Shown: positions 7,871 to 15,801 of the stretch, one piece after another
How the letters are laid out: every line of letters starts with the position of its first letter
How positions within the stretch are numbered: position 1 is the first letter of the stretch
Assembly: GCA_947589385.1 (NCBI GenBank)
Contig: CANPZW010000001.1
Location: 1 to 64,000 of the forward strand
Direction: 5' to 3'
Source: an uncultured Clostridia bacterium
Lineage (GTDB): Bacteria > Bacillota > Clostridia > Christensenellales > Borkfalkiaceae
Length of the DNA: 64,000 bases
Notes under the pieces: model-generated
Told to the model about the DNA's origin: nothing
What the model saw: the letters and a program-made list of their open reading frames with translations, nothing else
Database searches by the model: none
Made by a program: the position numbers and the translations under genes

Positions 7871-9424
7871 TTATTTAATTAAGCTTTTGCCCGTCATTTC
7901 TTTGGGAACGGGCAAGCCCATAACGGTCAAAAGAGTGGGGGCAAGGTCTGCTAAAATGCCGTTCTTGCGCAGTTCCGCGCCCTTGTATTTTTCCGAAATC
8001 AACACGACGGGCACGGGGTTTGTAGTGTGAGAGGTTAGAGGCGAGCCGTCGTCTGCAATCAAGTCGTCCGCATTGCCGTGGTCGGCGGTGAGCAACACCG
8101 CGCCGCCCATTCCAAGGATTTTATCGGCAACCTTTTTTACGCACTCGTCAACCGTGCCGACAGCTTTTACGGTAGCTGCAATATCGCCTGTATGTCCTAC
8201 CATGTCGCAGTTGGCATAGTTAAGAATTATTACGTCGTGCGTGTTCTTGTCCAACTCTTGTAAAACTCTGTCCGTTACAAGATATGCGCTCATTTCGGGC
8301 TGCAAATCGTAGGTTGCAACCTTCGGCGAGTCAATTAAAATTTGTTCTTCGCCGTTGCTGACGGCATATGTTCCGCCGCTGAAAAAGAAAGTTACGTGCT
8401 GGTATTTTTCGGTTTCGGCAATTCGAAGCTGAGTCTTTCCCGATTTTGCAAGATATTCGCCAAGAGTATTTTCAAGCCGTGTCTTGGGGAAAGCGATTTC
8501 GACGCCCTCGAAAGAAGAGTCATATAAGGTAAAACAAACGTAAACGGGGGCTAAAAATCCGGTTTTTCTTACGAAAGCAGTGCCCTTTGGAACAACAAAT
8601 TCCTTTTGGCTTATTGCCCTTGTAAGTTCCTTTGCGCGGTCTGAGCGGAAGTTGAAGAAAATCACGCTGTCGCCCTTTTCCAAAAGTCCCACGGGCTTAC
8701 CGTTTTTGTAAACTTTGGTGGGAAGAACAAATTCATCTGTTATGCCCGCCGCGTAGCTTTCTTCCAAAGCTTCAACGGGGTCGCAGGTACGGTTGCCTGT
8801 GCCCAGGGTCAGCATATCGTAAGCCTTTTCGATTCTTTCCCAGTTGTTGTCGCGGTCCATAGCATAGTATCTGCCTACGACGGAGGCAATTTCCCCGAAC
8901 CCGAGCTTATCTATTTCTTCCTGCAATTCTCGCATATATTCCACGCCCGAAGTGGGGGAAGTGTCTCTGCCGTCCATAAAGCAGTGAACGTATGCCGTTT
9001 TCAGCCCGCGCATCTTCGCCATTTTTAAAAGAGCATATAGATGTTCGGAATGGCTATGCACACCTCCGGGACCTAAAAGTCCATAAAGATGCAACTTTTT
9101 CCCGTTTTTCTTTGCCGAATCCATAGCTTTTACAAGAGCCGGATTTTCGAAAAAATCCCCGTCTTCGATAGCTTTTGTTATCTTCGTCAAATCCTGATAT
9201 ACTATTCTGCCCGCGCCTATATTCATATGCCCGACTTCGGAATTACCCATTTGTCCGTCGGGCAAGCCCACGTCTTTGCCGCTCGCGCCGAGGGTGGCGG
9301 AGGGGTACTCTTGCATATATGCGCATACGTTTTTACTGCCGTCTATGGAGATTGCGTTGCGTTTTCCCGCGGGCGCAATACCGTAACCGTCCATTATAAT
9401 TAAAGCATAAGGAATTTTTTTCAT
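7871..9424 (-). CDS. gpmI: 2,3-bisphosphoglycerate-independent phosphoglycerate mutase
   Basis: The 517-residue cytoplasmic enzyme interconverts 3- and 2-phosphoglycerate using two manganese ions. The catalytic serine is in MGNSEVGHMNIG (Ser62), the first metal aspartate is Asp12 (MDGYG), DGRDTSPTSG marks the phosphotransferase domain, and ADHGNAD near the C-terminus supplies further ligands. I chose the ATG at 9424 over the in-frame ATG at 9430 because AAAAGG then lies nine rather than three bases upstream. It is the last of three glycolytic genes (pgk, tpiA, gpmI) that keep operon order on this strand but are separated by unrelated genes. Confidence 0.95.
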   Translation of the reverse strand: MKKIPYALIIMDGYGIAPAGKRNAISIDGSKNVCAYMQEYPSATLGASGKDVGLPDGQMGNSEVGHMNIGAGRIVYQDLTKITKAIEDGDFFENPALVKAMDSAKKNGKKLHLYGLLGPGGVHSHSEHLYALLKMAKMRGLKTAYVHCFMDGRDTSPTSGVEYMRELQEEIDKLGFGEIASVVGRYYAMDRDNNWERIEKAYDMLTLGTGNRTCDPVEALEESYAAGITDEFVLPTKVYKNGKPVGLLEKGDSVIFFNFRSDRAKELTRAISQKEFVVPKGTAFVRKTGFLAPVYVCFTLYDSSFEGVEIAFPKTRLENTLGEYLAKSGKTQLRIAETEKYQHVTFFFSGGTYAVSNGEEQILIDSPKVATYDLQPEMSAYLVTDRVLQELDKNTHDVIILNYANCDMVGHTGDIAATVKAVGTVDECVKKVADKILGMGGAVLLTADHGNADDLIADDGSPLTSHTTNPVPVVLISEKYKGAELRKNGILADLAPTLLTVMGLPVPKEMTGKSLIK

Positions 9425-9464
9425 GGTCATTTACCTTTTAAAAAATTTTAAAACCCGAAAGGGC

Positions 9465-9493
9465 TTGACTTATTATTCTGCTATATGTATTCT
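9465..9493 (+). promoter_or_regulatory. Promoter of the 9515 membrane-protein gene
   Basis: TTGACT (9465-9470), 17 bases, TATTCT (9488-9493). Predicted start near 9500, just at the TAAGGAG ribosome binding site. Confidence 0.45.
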
Positions 9494-9514
9494 AATTTTA
9501 AGGAGAAACATAGG

Positions 9515-10318
9515 ATGAATTTAAGTTTACCTGCAACCGATGCGGCGCAAATAGTGCCCACGCGCAACTTTAACATGCTGTATATCATTTTAGATTGCGT
9601 TTTTCTTGCGGTTTTTATCGGTTTGTTGATATGGAAGAAGCGCTATTCCACATTGCTGTTTGCGCTTTTCGGCGGAATTTTATACACTGTTGTTGATTTC
9701 GGCGGCTTTTATCTTTTAAGCCACACCCGAACGGTTTATATCGACGGAATTTTGCAAGGCGCGGGCGGCACTTTCGCAGTGCTGTTATGGATGTCATTGA
9801 GTTACGGCTTTACGAATTTTGCTTTTATCTGGATATTGCTCGGTCGCGACCGCTTTGCAAAATACTGGATATTTTTAATCGTAATGTGGTGGATGATTTG
9901 TCCTTCCATAAGCGAACTTGGCGGAGAAGCAACCATAACCACGTCGCGGACAACAGGCGCATATCACGGTTGGATGGGAGTTGTGCTTGTGGTAAGTTAT
10001 CTTATCCTTATAGTTCTGCTTATGAAAAAATCTCCGCAAAAGGCGTTTGTAAGCGTTTTGTATCTCTGTCTTATAGGAATTTCCGTCCAATTCGGTTGGG
10101 AGTTTTCGCTACTTGTAAACGGGATACGCCCCATGAACGCGGCAAGCATACGTACGCTTATAGTCAATTCCTGCCTCGAAACAAACCTCGGCATGCCGCT
10201 GATATACGCCATATTTTATTTTTGGCGCAGACGCTTTAACGAGGATTTGTCGGATGCACGCCATAATGAAGATTGCGAAAATACGCTTTGCGGCGAAATG
10301 CCAGCAGAACTGAATTGA
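9515..10318 (+). CDS. Unrecognised polytopic membrane protein
   Basis: The 267-residue protein has about seven or eight hydrophobic segments separated by short charged loops (WKKRYS, LGRDRFAKYW, KKSPQKA, WRRRFNED) and no recognised domain. I do not recognise the family. The start at 9515 is preceded by AAGGAG nine bases upstream. An upstream in-frame ATG at 9485 lies within the promoter. It is the only plus-strand gene between tpiA and gpmI and has its own promoter. Tryptophan-rich segments such as MWWMICPS and a conserved-looking GGEATITTSRTTGAYHG loop might face the outside and would be the place to look for function. Confidence 0.75.
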   Translation: MNLSLPATDAAQIVPTRNFNMLYIILDCVFLAVFIGLLIWKKRYSTLLFALFGGILYTVVDFGGFYLLSHTRTVYIDGILQGAGGTFAVLLWMSLSYGFTNFAFIWILLGRDRFAKYWIFLIVMWWMICPSISELGGEATITTSRTTGAYHGWMGVVLVVSYLILIVLLMKKSPQKAFVSVLYLCLIGISVQFGWEFSLLVNGIRPMNAASIRTLIVNSCLETNLGMPLIYAIFYFWRRRFNEDLSDARHNEDCENTLCGEMPAELN

Positions 10319-10349
10319 ATTTCCTGCCGCACCGTAATTGAATTTTTAC

Positions 10350-10382
10350 CGCCGCCGCGCCGAAATTTTCGGCGCGGCGGCG
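10350..10382. terminator. GC-rich palindrome between convergent genes
   Basis: CGCCGCCGCGCCG with loop AAATTTT and its exact complement. It lies between the membrane-protein gene and tpiA, which converge. T-runs outside the stem are weak. Confidence 0.6.
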
Positions 10383-10418
10383 ATTAACTTTAAGCCGCTT
10401 AGTGTTGCTTTTATGCGC

Positions 10419-11165
10419 TTATTTATCGAAATTTACGATTGTTGCGAAGTCAAGCTTTAAGGAAGCCCCGCCGATAAGTCCGCCGTCGATGTCGGGTTGA
10501 GCCATAAGCCCCTTGCAGTTGGCGGCGTTCATACTGCCGCCGTATTGAATTATTACTTTTTCGGCGCATTTCGGGCAGAACAATTCGCCTATTTTCTTTC
10601 TGATAAACGCGATTGTCTCCTGCGCCTGTTCGTTGGTGGCGGTCTTGCCCGTGCCTATCGCCCATACGGGTTCATAGGCGATTACAACTTTCTTTATATC
10701 CTCAACGCCTTTAAGCCCTTCGGAAAGTTGGCGGGTCAAAACCTTTTCCGTTTCGCCCGCTTCGCGCTCTGCAAGCGTTTCGCCTACGCATACTATGGGT
10801 TTAAGTCCCGAATTTAATGCGGTGTGCAGGCGTTTGTTTACCGTTTCGTCCGTCTCGCCGAAATATTGCCTTCTTTCGCTGTGACCTATAATCACGTATT
10901 CCACGCCGTACTCTTTCAGCATATCGGCGGAAATTTCGCCCGTGAACGCCCCCGAAGCCGCCCAGTGCACGTTTTCCGCGCCTATTTTAATATTGCTGTC
11001 TTCCGCAGCTTTTACCATAGCGGGTATCAAAATGGCGGGCACGCACAGCGCGACGTCGCAGTCGGCGTCTTTAACCAGCGGTTTAAGCTCGTTTATAAGC
11101 TTTGCGCCGCTTTCCGCCGTCATATTCATCTTCCAGTTTCCCGCAATAAAGGGTTTTCTCGACAT
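10419..11165 (-). CDS. tpiA: Triosephosphate isomerase
   Basis: The 248-residue TIM-barrel enzyme interconverts dihydroxyacetone phosphate and glyceraldehyde 3-phosphate. The substrate-binding GNWKMN is at the N-terminus. The catalytic histidine is in IIGHSERR, the catalytic glutamate in AYEPVWAIGTGKTA, and the phosphate-binding IQYGGSMN is near the end. GAAAGGAG seven bases upstream supports the start. It has its own promoter although gpmI and pgk lie in canonical order on either side. Confidence 0.96.
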   Translation of the reverse strand: MSRKPFIAGNWKMNMTAESGAKLINELKPLVKDADCDVALCVPAILIPAMVKAAEDSNIKIGAENVHWAASGAFTGEISADMLKEYGVEYVIIGHSERRQYFGETDETVNKRLHTALNSGLKPIVCVGETLAEREAGETEKVLTRQLSEGLKGVEDIKKVVIAYEPVWAIGTGKTATNEQAQETIAFIRKKIGELFCPKCAEKVIIQYGGSMNAANCKGLMAQPDIDGGLIGGASLKLDFATIVNFDK

Positions 11166-11197
11166 AAATTTACTCCTTTCAATTTTTATGCAATAAG

Positions 11198-11226
11198 ATT
11201 ATATCACTGTGCGCCGCCAAAAGCAA
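11198..11226 (-). promoter_or_regulatory. tpiA promoter
   Basis: Minus-strand TTGCTT (11226-11221), 17 bases, TATAAT (11203-11198), followed by the GAAAGGAG site of tpiA. Confidence 0.65.
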
Positions 11227-11314
11227 CGCGGCGAAAAAAATTTACGGAAAATTATTCCTTTTAAAAAAATTTGCAAATAAATTATAGAAATTTGCAATTT
11301 TGCTTAATAAAATG

Positions 11315-11436
11315 GCGGTGCGGGCGCAAAAATTGCGCCCGCACCGCGTAATTTGCGGCGGTTAATCGCGAATGCCCGCACCGCGTAATTTGCGGCGGTT
11401 AATTGAACGCCCGCGGCGCAACCTTGCGCCGTGGGC
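11315..11436. repeat. Palindromes and a 30-bp direct repeat
   Basis: A perfect palindrome at 11315-11347 (GCGGTGCGGGCGC with an A/T loop) is followed by two exact copies of a 30-bp unit at 11337-11366 and 11374-11403, starting GCCCGCACCG, offset by 37 bp. The first copy begins inside the right arm of the palindrome. A third GC-rich hairpin is at 11409-11436, next to the stop of the XRE gene. No coding potential is seen. Confidence 0.75.
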
Positions 11437-11442
11437 TATGCC

Positions 11443-11652
11443 TTAATAATCTTTTCTGCCGAGAATGTAATCTGCCGAAACCCCGAAATAATCGCATATA
11501 TTGCAAAGCGATATTAAATCGGGCTCAATCTTTTCCGCTTCCCAGTATGAAATTTTTCTTTGCGTCGTCTGCAAATCTTTCGCTAATTGGCTTTGGGTCA
11601 AATTTTTGTCAAGCCGCAGTTGCTTCAACCTTTCCCCAAAAAAAATTTTCAT
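11443..11652 (-). CDS. Short XRE-family helix-turn-helix regulator
   Basis: A 69-residue protein made almost entirely of the five-helix Cro/C1-type DNA-binding domain: GERLKQLRLDKNLTQSQLAKDLQ is the first two helices, TTQRKISYWE the recognition helix, and the end reads YFGVSADYILGRKDY. It resembles the regulators at 15477 and 37096. No ribosome binding site is visible. A -10-like TAAAAT lies exactly six bases before the ATG. The stop is next to a GC-rich hairpin. The target is probably its own promoter, which holds inverted AGAC/GTCT half-sites. This regulation is inferred. Confidence 0.85.
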   Translation of the reverse strand: MKIFFGERLKQLRLDKNLTQSQLAKDLQTTQRKISYWEAEKIEPDLISLCNICDYFGVSADYILGRKDY

Positions 11653-11658
11653 ACTGTA

Positions 11659-11710
11659 ATTTTAGACTAAAACTGTCTTAAATATTTGACATAGATAATT
11701 TTTGTCTATG
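11659..11710. promoter_or_regulatory. XRE gene promoter and candidate operators
   Basis: Minus-strand TAAAAT (11664-11659) six bases ahead of the ATG at 11652. Inverted half-sites TTAGAC/GTCTTA at 11662-11680 and CATAGA/TCTATG at 11690-11710 are candidate autoregulatory operators. The -35 box is weak. Confidence 0.45.
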
Positions 11711-11806
11711 CAATATTATCGGCTTGAAAATAAATTTAAAGCGTTAGGGGGCTTGAAGTGTTTTTATTGTTCAGCACAATCAAAATGAAAGGGTAGTAGT
11801 TAAAAA

Positions 11807-11837
11807 GCGGCGGGCGCGAAAGGTTCGCGCCCGCCGC
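11807..11837. terminator. GC-rich palindrome after the RHH gene
   Basis: GCGGCGGGCGCGAA and its complement with a short loop, just past the 3-prime end of the RHH gene. On the minus strand it is followed by TTTTTAAC, so it can terminate that gene. The stretch 11711-11806 holds no recognisable gene. Confidence 0.6.
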
Positions 11838-11855
11838 AACAGCCTTATAAATAGG

Positions 11856-12005
11856 TCAGTCCTCTTTTTTACCTTTAAAATACTTGCGTAAAATCAAATT
11901 GATGAATTGCGAAAGGGAGCGGTCGTCCTTTTCAGCTTCCGCTTTCAGTTCGGTTAACAAATCGGAATCTATGGTAATGCTTATTTTTTCTTTTAAAGGT
12001 TTCAT
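11856..12005 (-). CDS. Small ribbon-helix-helix (Arc/CopG-type) protein
   Basis: A 49-residue product. The N-terminal beta strand reads KISITIDSDLL, followed by two helices (LKAEAEKDDRSLSQFINLILRKYF in outline), the standard ribbon-helix-helix fold used by antitoxins and small repressors. AAGGAG six bases upstream of the ATG strongly supports translation. It is divergent from the LRR lipoprotein gene, and their shared 100-bp intergenic region has CTAC/GTAG half-sites in the lipoprotein promoter, so it probably represses itself and/or the lipoprotein. No toxin gene is adjacent, which argues against a classical toxin-antitoxin pair. Confidence 0.8.
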   Translation of the reverse strand: MKPLKEKISITIDSDLLTELKAEAEKDDRSLSQFINLILRKYFKGKKED

Positions 12006-12048
12006 TTTAAGCTCCTTAAAATAATTATACTTAAAATCATACTTATGC

Positions 12049-12082
12049 TTGACAAATGCTACAAAGTAGGATAAAATACTAC
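12049..12082 (+). promoter_or_regulatory. Promoter and candidate operator of the LRR lipoprotein gene
   Basis: TTGACA (12049-12054), 17 bases, TAAAAT (12072-12077). CTACAAAGTAG (12059-12069) is an inverted repeat inside the spacer, and another CTAC follows at 12079-12082, giving three half-sites spanning the promoter. Confidence 0.65.
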
Positions 12083-12105
12083 TAAATTCAACAAAGGAGA
12101 CATTT

Positions 12106-13806
12106 ATGAAACGAAAACTTTTAGTTGCGCTTATTGCGCTTACCTGCGCGCTTTGCCTTGTGTTTAGCTTGGCAGGCTGTAAACCCGCCGAAAATCAAAG
12201 TGGCACCCAGCAGGGTGGAGCAAAACCGCACACCCATAATTATGTGTATAAATGTAGTCAAACGGAGCATTGGCAAGCCTGCACTGTTTGCGGAGAAGAA
12301 AAAGACCGCGGCGTTCACACCGTATCTGACGGGGTTTGCCCCGCCTGCGGATATGTGGAAAAATGCACCGAAGGGCTTGAATTTACGGAAATTAAGGAAA
12401 ACGAAGAAATAATCGGATATTCCGTATCGAATGGTACGGCAACGGACAGCCATATATTTATACCCTCGTTTTATAATGATTTACCTGTAATCTATATCGA
12501 CGGATATGCGTTCCAATATTGCGAAAGCCTTAAAGAAATAACCATAGGCAACAGTGTTATTTCAATCGGATTCAACTATTTCATATGGGGAAATGAATAT
12601 TGTGGAGCGTTCTCAGGTTGCACAAGCCTTGAAGAAATAAACATTCCAGATAGCGTTACTTATATCGGCTTGTTTACGTTCTCAGGCTGTACAAGCCTTG
12701 AAAACATAACCATACCCAACAGTGTTACTTCTATCGACGAGGGTGCGTTCTCAGGTTGTAAAAGGCTTAAAGAAATAACCATTCCCGACGGCGTTACTTC
12801 AATCGGCAGTGGGGCATTTTATGATACAGCCTATTATAATGACGCTTATAATTGGAAAAACGACGTTTTGTATATCGGAAATTGTCTTATAGAGGCAAAA
12901 GATACATTATCGGGTAGTTACCAAATAACCCCCGGAACCAAATTGATTGCCGATTTAGCGTTCTCAGGCTGTAAAAGCCTTGAAAAAATAACCATACCCG
13001 ACAGCGTTACTTCTATCGGCATTGAGGCGTTCTATGGTTGCACAAGCCTTGAAAGCATAACCATACCCGCAAGCGTTACTTCTATCGGAGATGGTGCGTT
13101 CGAAGATTGCACAAGCCTTACGGAAATAACCATAGGCCGCGGTGTTACTTCTATCGGATATGAGGCGTTCGAAAATTGCACAAGCCTTAAAGGAGTGTAC
13201 ATAAATGATATAGCCTCTTGGTGCAATATAGATTTTAAAGATTATTCAGCCAACCCGCTTGTTTATGCAGGTAATTTATATTTAAAAGGTCAACTTGTAA
13301 CAAATCTTGAAATACCTGACGGAGTAACCGCTATTAAAGATTACGTGTTCGAAGGTTTCGGAAGCCTTAAAGAAATAATCATACCCGACAGCGTTACTTC
13401 TATCGGCGAATTGACGTTCTATAATTGCGTAAATATAAAAACGGCAACAGGTCCAACATGGGCAATAGAATATATAATACTTGGAATGTATAATGCATAT
13501 GGTTCCCCAAGCAATTTACAAACGGTTATTTTGACAAGTGGTGATTCTATCGGCGATAATGCGTTCTATTGTTGTTATGGCCTTACTGAGATAACCATAC
13601 CCGATAGCGTTACTTTTATCGGTGAGAGTGCGTTCTATGGATGTAGAAGCCTTGAAAGAGTAATTTTTGAAAATACCGCGGGTTGGAAAGTTTCCTACCA
13701 TTCGGATATGTCAAATCCCGAAGAAATAAATGTTGACAACCCCGAGCAAAATGCAGTAAATTTTAAATATACATATTCTGGGTATTATTGGAAGCGCGGC
13801 GAGTGA
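12106..13806 (+). CDS. Surface lipoprotein with BspA-type leucine-rich repeats
   Basis: A 566-residue exported lipoprotein. The lipobox is SLAGC with the acylated Cys25. Next comes a short His/Cys-rich segment (HTHNY, CTVCGEEK, CPACGY, about residues 40-90) that may bind metal. The rest is about a dozen BspA/Treponema-type LRR_5 repeats of about 23 residues with the core SLEEITIPDSVTSIG and AFSGC. Two non-repeat islands interrupt them (about 240-275 and 365-400). Such proteins sit on the cell surface and bind host or neighbour molecules. That role is family knowledge. AAAGGAG six bases upstream and a consensus promoter support the start. The repeats are lower in GC than the neighbouring pgk gene. 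Confidence 0.88.
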   Translation: MKRKLLVALIALTCALCLVFSLAGCKPAENQSGTQQGGAKPHTHNYVYKCSQTEHWQACTVCGEEKDRGVHTVSDGVCPACGYVEKCTEGLEFTEIKENEEIIGYSVSNGTATDSHIFIPSFYNDLPVIYIDGYAFQYCESLKEITIGNSVISIGFNYFIWGNEYCGAFSGCTSLEEINIPDSVTYIGLFTFSGCTSLENITIPNSVTSIDEGAFSGCKRLKEITIPDGVTSIGSGAFYDTAYYNDAYNWKNDVLYIGNCLIEAKDTLSGSYQITPGTKLIADLAFSGCKSLEKITIPDSVTSIGIEAFYGCTSLESITIPASVTSIGDGAFEDCTSLTEITIGRGVTSIGYEAFENCTSLKGVYINDIASWCNIDFKDYSANPLVYAGNLYLKGQLVTNLEIPDGVTAIKDYVFEGFGSLKEIIIPDSVTSIGELTFYNCVNIKTATGPTWAIEYIILGMYNAYGSPSNLQTVILTSGDSIGDNAFYCCYGLTEITIPDSVTFIGESAFYGCRSLERVIFENTAGWKVSYHSDMSNPEEINVDNPEQNAVNFKYTYSGYYWKRGE

Positions 13807-13888
13807 AATTGCCGTGAATTGCCCGCTTAAAAAACAAAAGGACGGATATAATATCTGAAATCCGAATAAACAAAGCCTGAAAAAGGAA

Positions 13889-13987
13889 GCCGCGGGGGCG
13901 AAAATTTTCGCCCCCGCGGCATAGTATTTTTGCGGTAAATTGCAAGCATAAAATTTCCCCGCGGCGCAAATTTTTCGCCGCGGGGAA
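13889..13987. terminator. Two GC-rich palindromes between the LRR gene and pgk
   Basis: A 32-base perfect palindrome at 13889-13920 (GCCGCGGGGGCG with loop AAAATTTT) and another at 13955-13987 (TTCCCCGCGGCG with an A/T loop). The genes converge here, so each can serve one strand. Confidence 0.65.
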
Positions 13988-13992
13988 AAACT

Positions 13993-15303
13993 TTACTTTT
14001 TATCGTTAAGACAAGCTATTCCCGGAAGAATCTTTCCTTCGAACAGTTCCAGCGAAGCGCCGCCGCCCGTCGAAATGTGGGTCATTTTATCGGCAAAACC
14101 GAGCTGTTGCACTGCCGCCGCCGAATCTCCGCCGCCGATAATGGTGGTGCACTTGCCGTAAACGTCCGCAAGCGCCTTTGCGACGGCTATCGTGCCCTTT
14201 GCAAGCGTGGGATTTTCAAAAACTCCCATAGGTCCGTTCCAAATAACCGACTTCGCCTTTGCAATTCTGCTTGCGTATAGCTTGCACGTTTCCGGACCTA
14301 TATCCATGCCCATTTTGTCCGCGGGGATTTTGTCGCACGCCACAGTTTCGGTATCGATTTCCGCGTCTATGGGGTCGGGGAAGCGGTCTGTAACCACCGT
14401 ATCCACGGGCAAAAGCAATTCCTTGCCCGCACTTTCGGCTTTTTCTATCATTTCCTTGCAGTAGCCGATTTTTTCCTCGTCCAAAAGCGACTTGCCGACT
14501 TCGCAGCCCTTTGCTTTCAGGAAAGTGTAAGCCATTCCGCCGCCGATTATAAGCGTGTCGCACTTTTCAAGCAGATTTGAAATAACATTAAGTTTATCCG
14601 AAACTTTCGCGCCGCCTAAAATCGCAACAAAGGGGCGTTTGGGATTTTCAAGCGTGTCCGCCATAACTTCCAATTCCTTTTCGATAAGGAAGCCGCATAC
14701 GGCGGTTTTTATAATTCCGTATTCCACGATAGCGGCGGTGGAGGCGTGGGAGCGGTGCGCCGTGCCGAATGCGTCGTTCACATAGATTTCGGCGTCGTGC
14801 GCAAGCGCCTTGCAGAATTTTTCGTCTTTCTTTTCCTCTTCCCAGTGGAAGCGCAGATTTTCCAAAAGCACCGCCTCGCCGTCTTTTAACGCGTCGCGTT
14901 TAGCCGTGGCGTCTGGTCCGATTACGTCCTTTGCAAATTTTACTTTGCCGTCCAGAAGTTCGGAAAGCCTTTTTGCGACGGGCGCGAGGGTAAGCTTTTT
15001 CGGCTCGTCCTTTTTTGCTTTTTCTATAATAGCCTCGGCGGTGGTTTCGCCGTCCTCGACTTTCTTCAAATCCTTTTTATTAAGTTTTACCTCGTCGGAA
15101 AAAATCGAATGAGGTTTACCCATATGCGAGCAAAGCGTTACGCGCGCGCCTTTTTCAAGCAGATATTTGATAGTGGGCAAAGCGCCTAAAATTCTGTTTT
15201 CGTCGGTGATAACTCCGTCCTTCATGGGGACGTTGAAGTCGCAGCGCACCAAAACCTTTTTGCCTTTCAGGTCTTTTAAATCCTTAACGGACATCTTATT
15301 CAT
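13993..15303 (-). CDS. pgk: Phosphoglycerate kinase
   Basis: The 436-residue enzyme makes ATP from 1,3-bisphosphoglycerate. The N-terminal [10 protein letters not shown], the substrate-binding [18 protein letters not shown] and the nucleotide-binding GGGDSAAA are all present. It is about 40 residues longer than the common form because of a Lys/Glu-rich insertion after SHMGKP (near residues 65-105), as seen in some anaerobes. AAGGAG seven bases upstream fixes the start at 15303. It has its own promoter and a hairpin on each side. It is the first in the pgk-tpiA-gpmI series. Confidence 0.96.
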   Translation of the reverse strand: MNKMSVKDLKDLKGKKVLVRCDFNVPMKDGVITDENRILGALPTIKYLLEKGARVTLCSHMGKPHSIFSDEVKLNKKDLKKVEDGETTAEAIIEKAKKDEPKKLTLAPVAKRLSELLDGKVKFAKDVIGPDATAKRDALKDGEAVLLENLRFHWEEEKKDEKFCKALAHDAEIYVNDAFGTAHRSHASTAAIVEYGIIKTAVCGFLIEKELEVMADTLENPKRPFVAILGGAKVSDKLNVISNLLEKCDTLIIGGGMAYTFLKAKGCEVGKSLLDEEKIGYCKEMIEKAESAGKELLLPVDTVVTDRFPDPIDAEIDTETVACDKIPADKMGMDIGPETCKLYASRIAKAKSVIWNGPMGVFENPTLAKGTIAVAKALADVYGKCTTIIGGGDSAAAVQQLGFADKMTHISTGGGASLELFEGKILPGIACLNDKK

Positions 15304-15333
15304 AGCGGTTCTCCTTAAATTTTATACTTTTTT

Positions 15334-15362
15334 ATTATAGTTAATTATAGCTGAAAAGTCAA
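15334..15362 (-). promoter_or_regulatory. pgk promoter
   Basis: Minus-strand TTGACT (15362-15357), 17 bases, TATAAT (15339-15334), close to consensus. Confidence 0.75.
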
Positions 15363-15377
15363 TAAAAATTCCAAAAG

Positions 15378-15412
15378 ACGGCAGCGGCGGAAATTTTTTC
15401 CGCCGCTGCCGT
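15378..15412. terminator. GC-rich palindrome between an XRE gene and pgk
   Basis: ACGGCAGCGGCGGAAA with its complement and a short T loop. It lies downstream of the minus-strand XRE gene and upstream of the pgk promoter, so it should insulate pgk. Confidence 0.65.
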
Positions 15413-15476
15413 AAATTTTGTAAGCTTATAAACTGTAAAATCTAATATATACCGCGTTGCCGTTGGAATTTAAATC

Positions 15477-15689
15477 CTATTCGTCGAAACCGAACAGGTC
15501 GTTCGGGGTAATGTCGAACCTTTTGCAAAGATACACGATTTTTTCATAATCAAGCTGAATTTTTCCCGTTTCGTAATCGCTGTAATCCGCCTGATATTTT
15601 TTTAATTCCTCGGCAATCTGTTTTTGCGTCACGCCTTTGAACGTCCTTGCTTTTTTAAGATTTTCACCTACCAATTTAGCAATATCCAT
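15477..15689 (-). CDS. Short XRE-family helix-turn-helix regulator
   Basis: A 70-residue Cro/C1-type DNA-binding protein. Helices 2 and 3 are GVTQKQIAEELKKYQADYSDYETG, and the protein ends PNDLFGFDE. It is divergently transcribed from the membrane-protein gene at 15802, and the 112 bp between them contain three inverted repeats of one design, the natural binding sites of this protein. No ribosome binding site precedes the ATG. A TATATT box lies 11 bases upstream, implying a leader of only about five bases. Confidence 0.87.
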   Translation of the reverse strand: MDIAKLVGENLKKARTFKGVTQKQIAEELKKYQADYSDYETGKIQLDYEKIVYLCKRFDITPNDLFGFDE

Positions 15690-15702
15690 AAATCACAAAA
15701 AA

Positions 15703-15788
15703 TATAGAAAATTCTTCTATATTTTGGTTGACTTATAGGAAAAAATTCCATATAATTAAATAAAAACGATATAGAAATTTTTTCTATA
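15703..15788. promoter_or_regulatory. Three tandem XRE operators around a consensus promoter
   Basis: Inverted repeats with 7-5-7 geometry: TATAGAA-N5-TTCTATA at 15703-15721, TATAGGA-N5-TTCCATA at 15734-15752 and TATAGAA-N5-TTCTATA at 15770-15788. The plus-strand promoter TTGACT (15728-15733), 17 bases, TATAAT (15751-15756) has the middle operator filling its spacer. The first lies upstream of the -35 box and the third lies just after the start site. Confidence 0.8.
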
Positions 15789-15801
15789 AAAGGGGAAACG
15801 A

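Noticed and set aside
11856-12005. Toxin-antitoxin module
   Set aside because: The RHH protein has no partner gene of toxin size in the right position; the neighbours are a divergent lipoprotein and an XRE gene.
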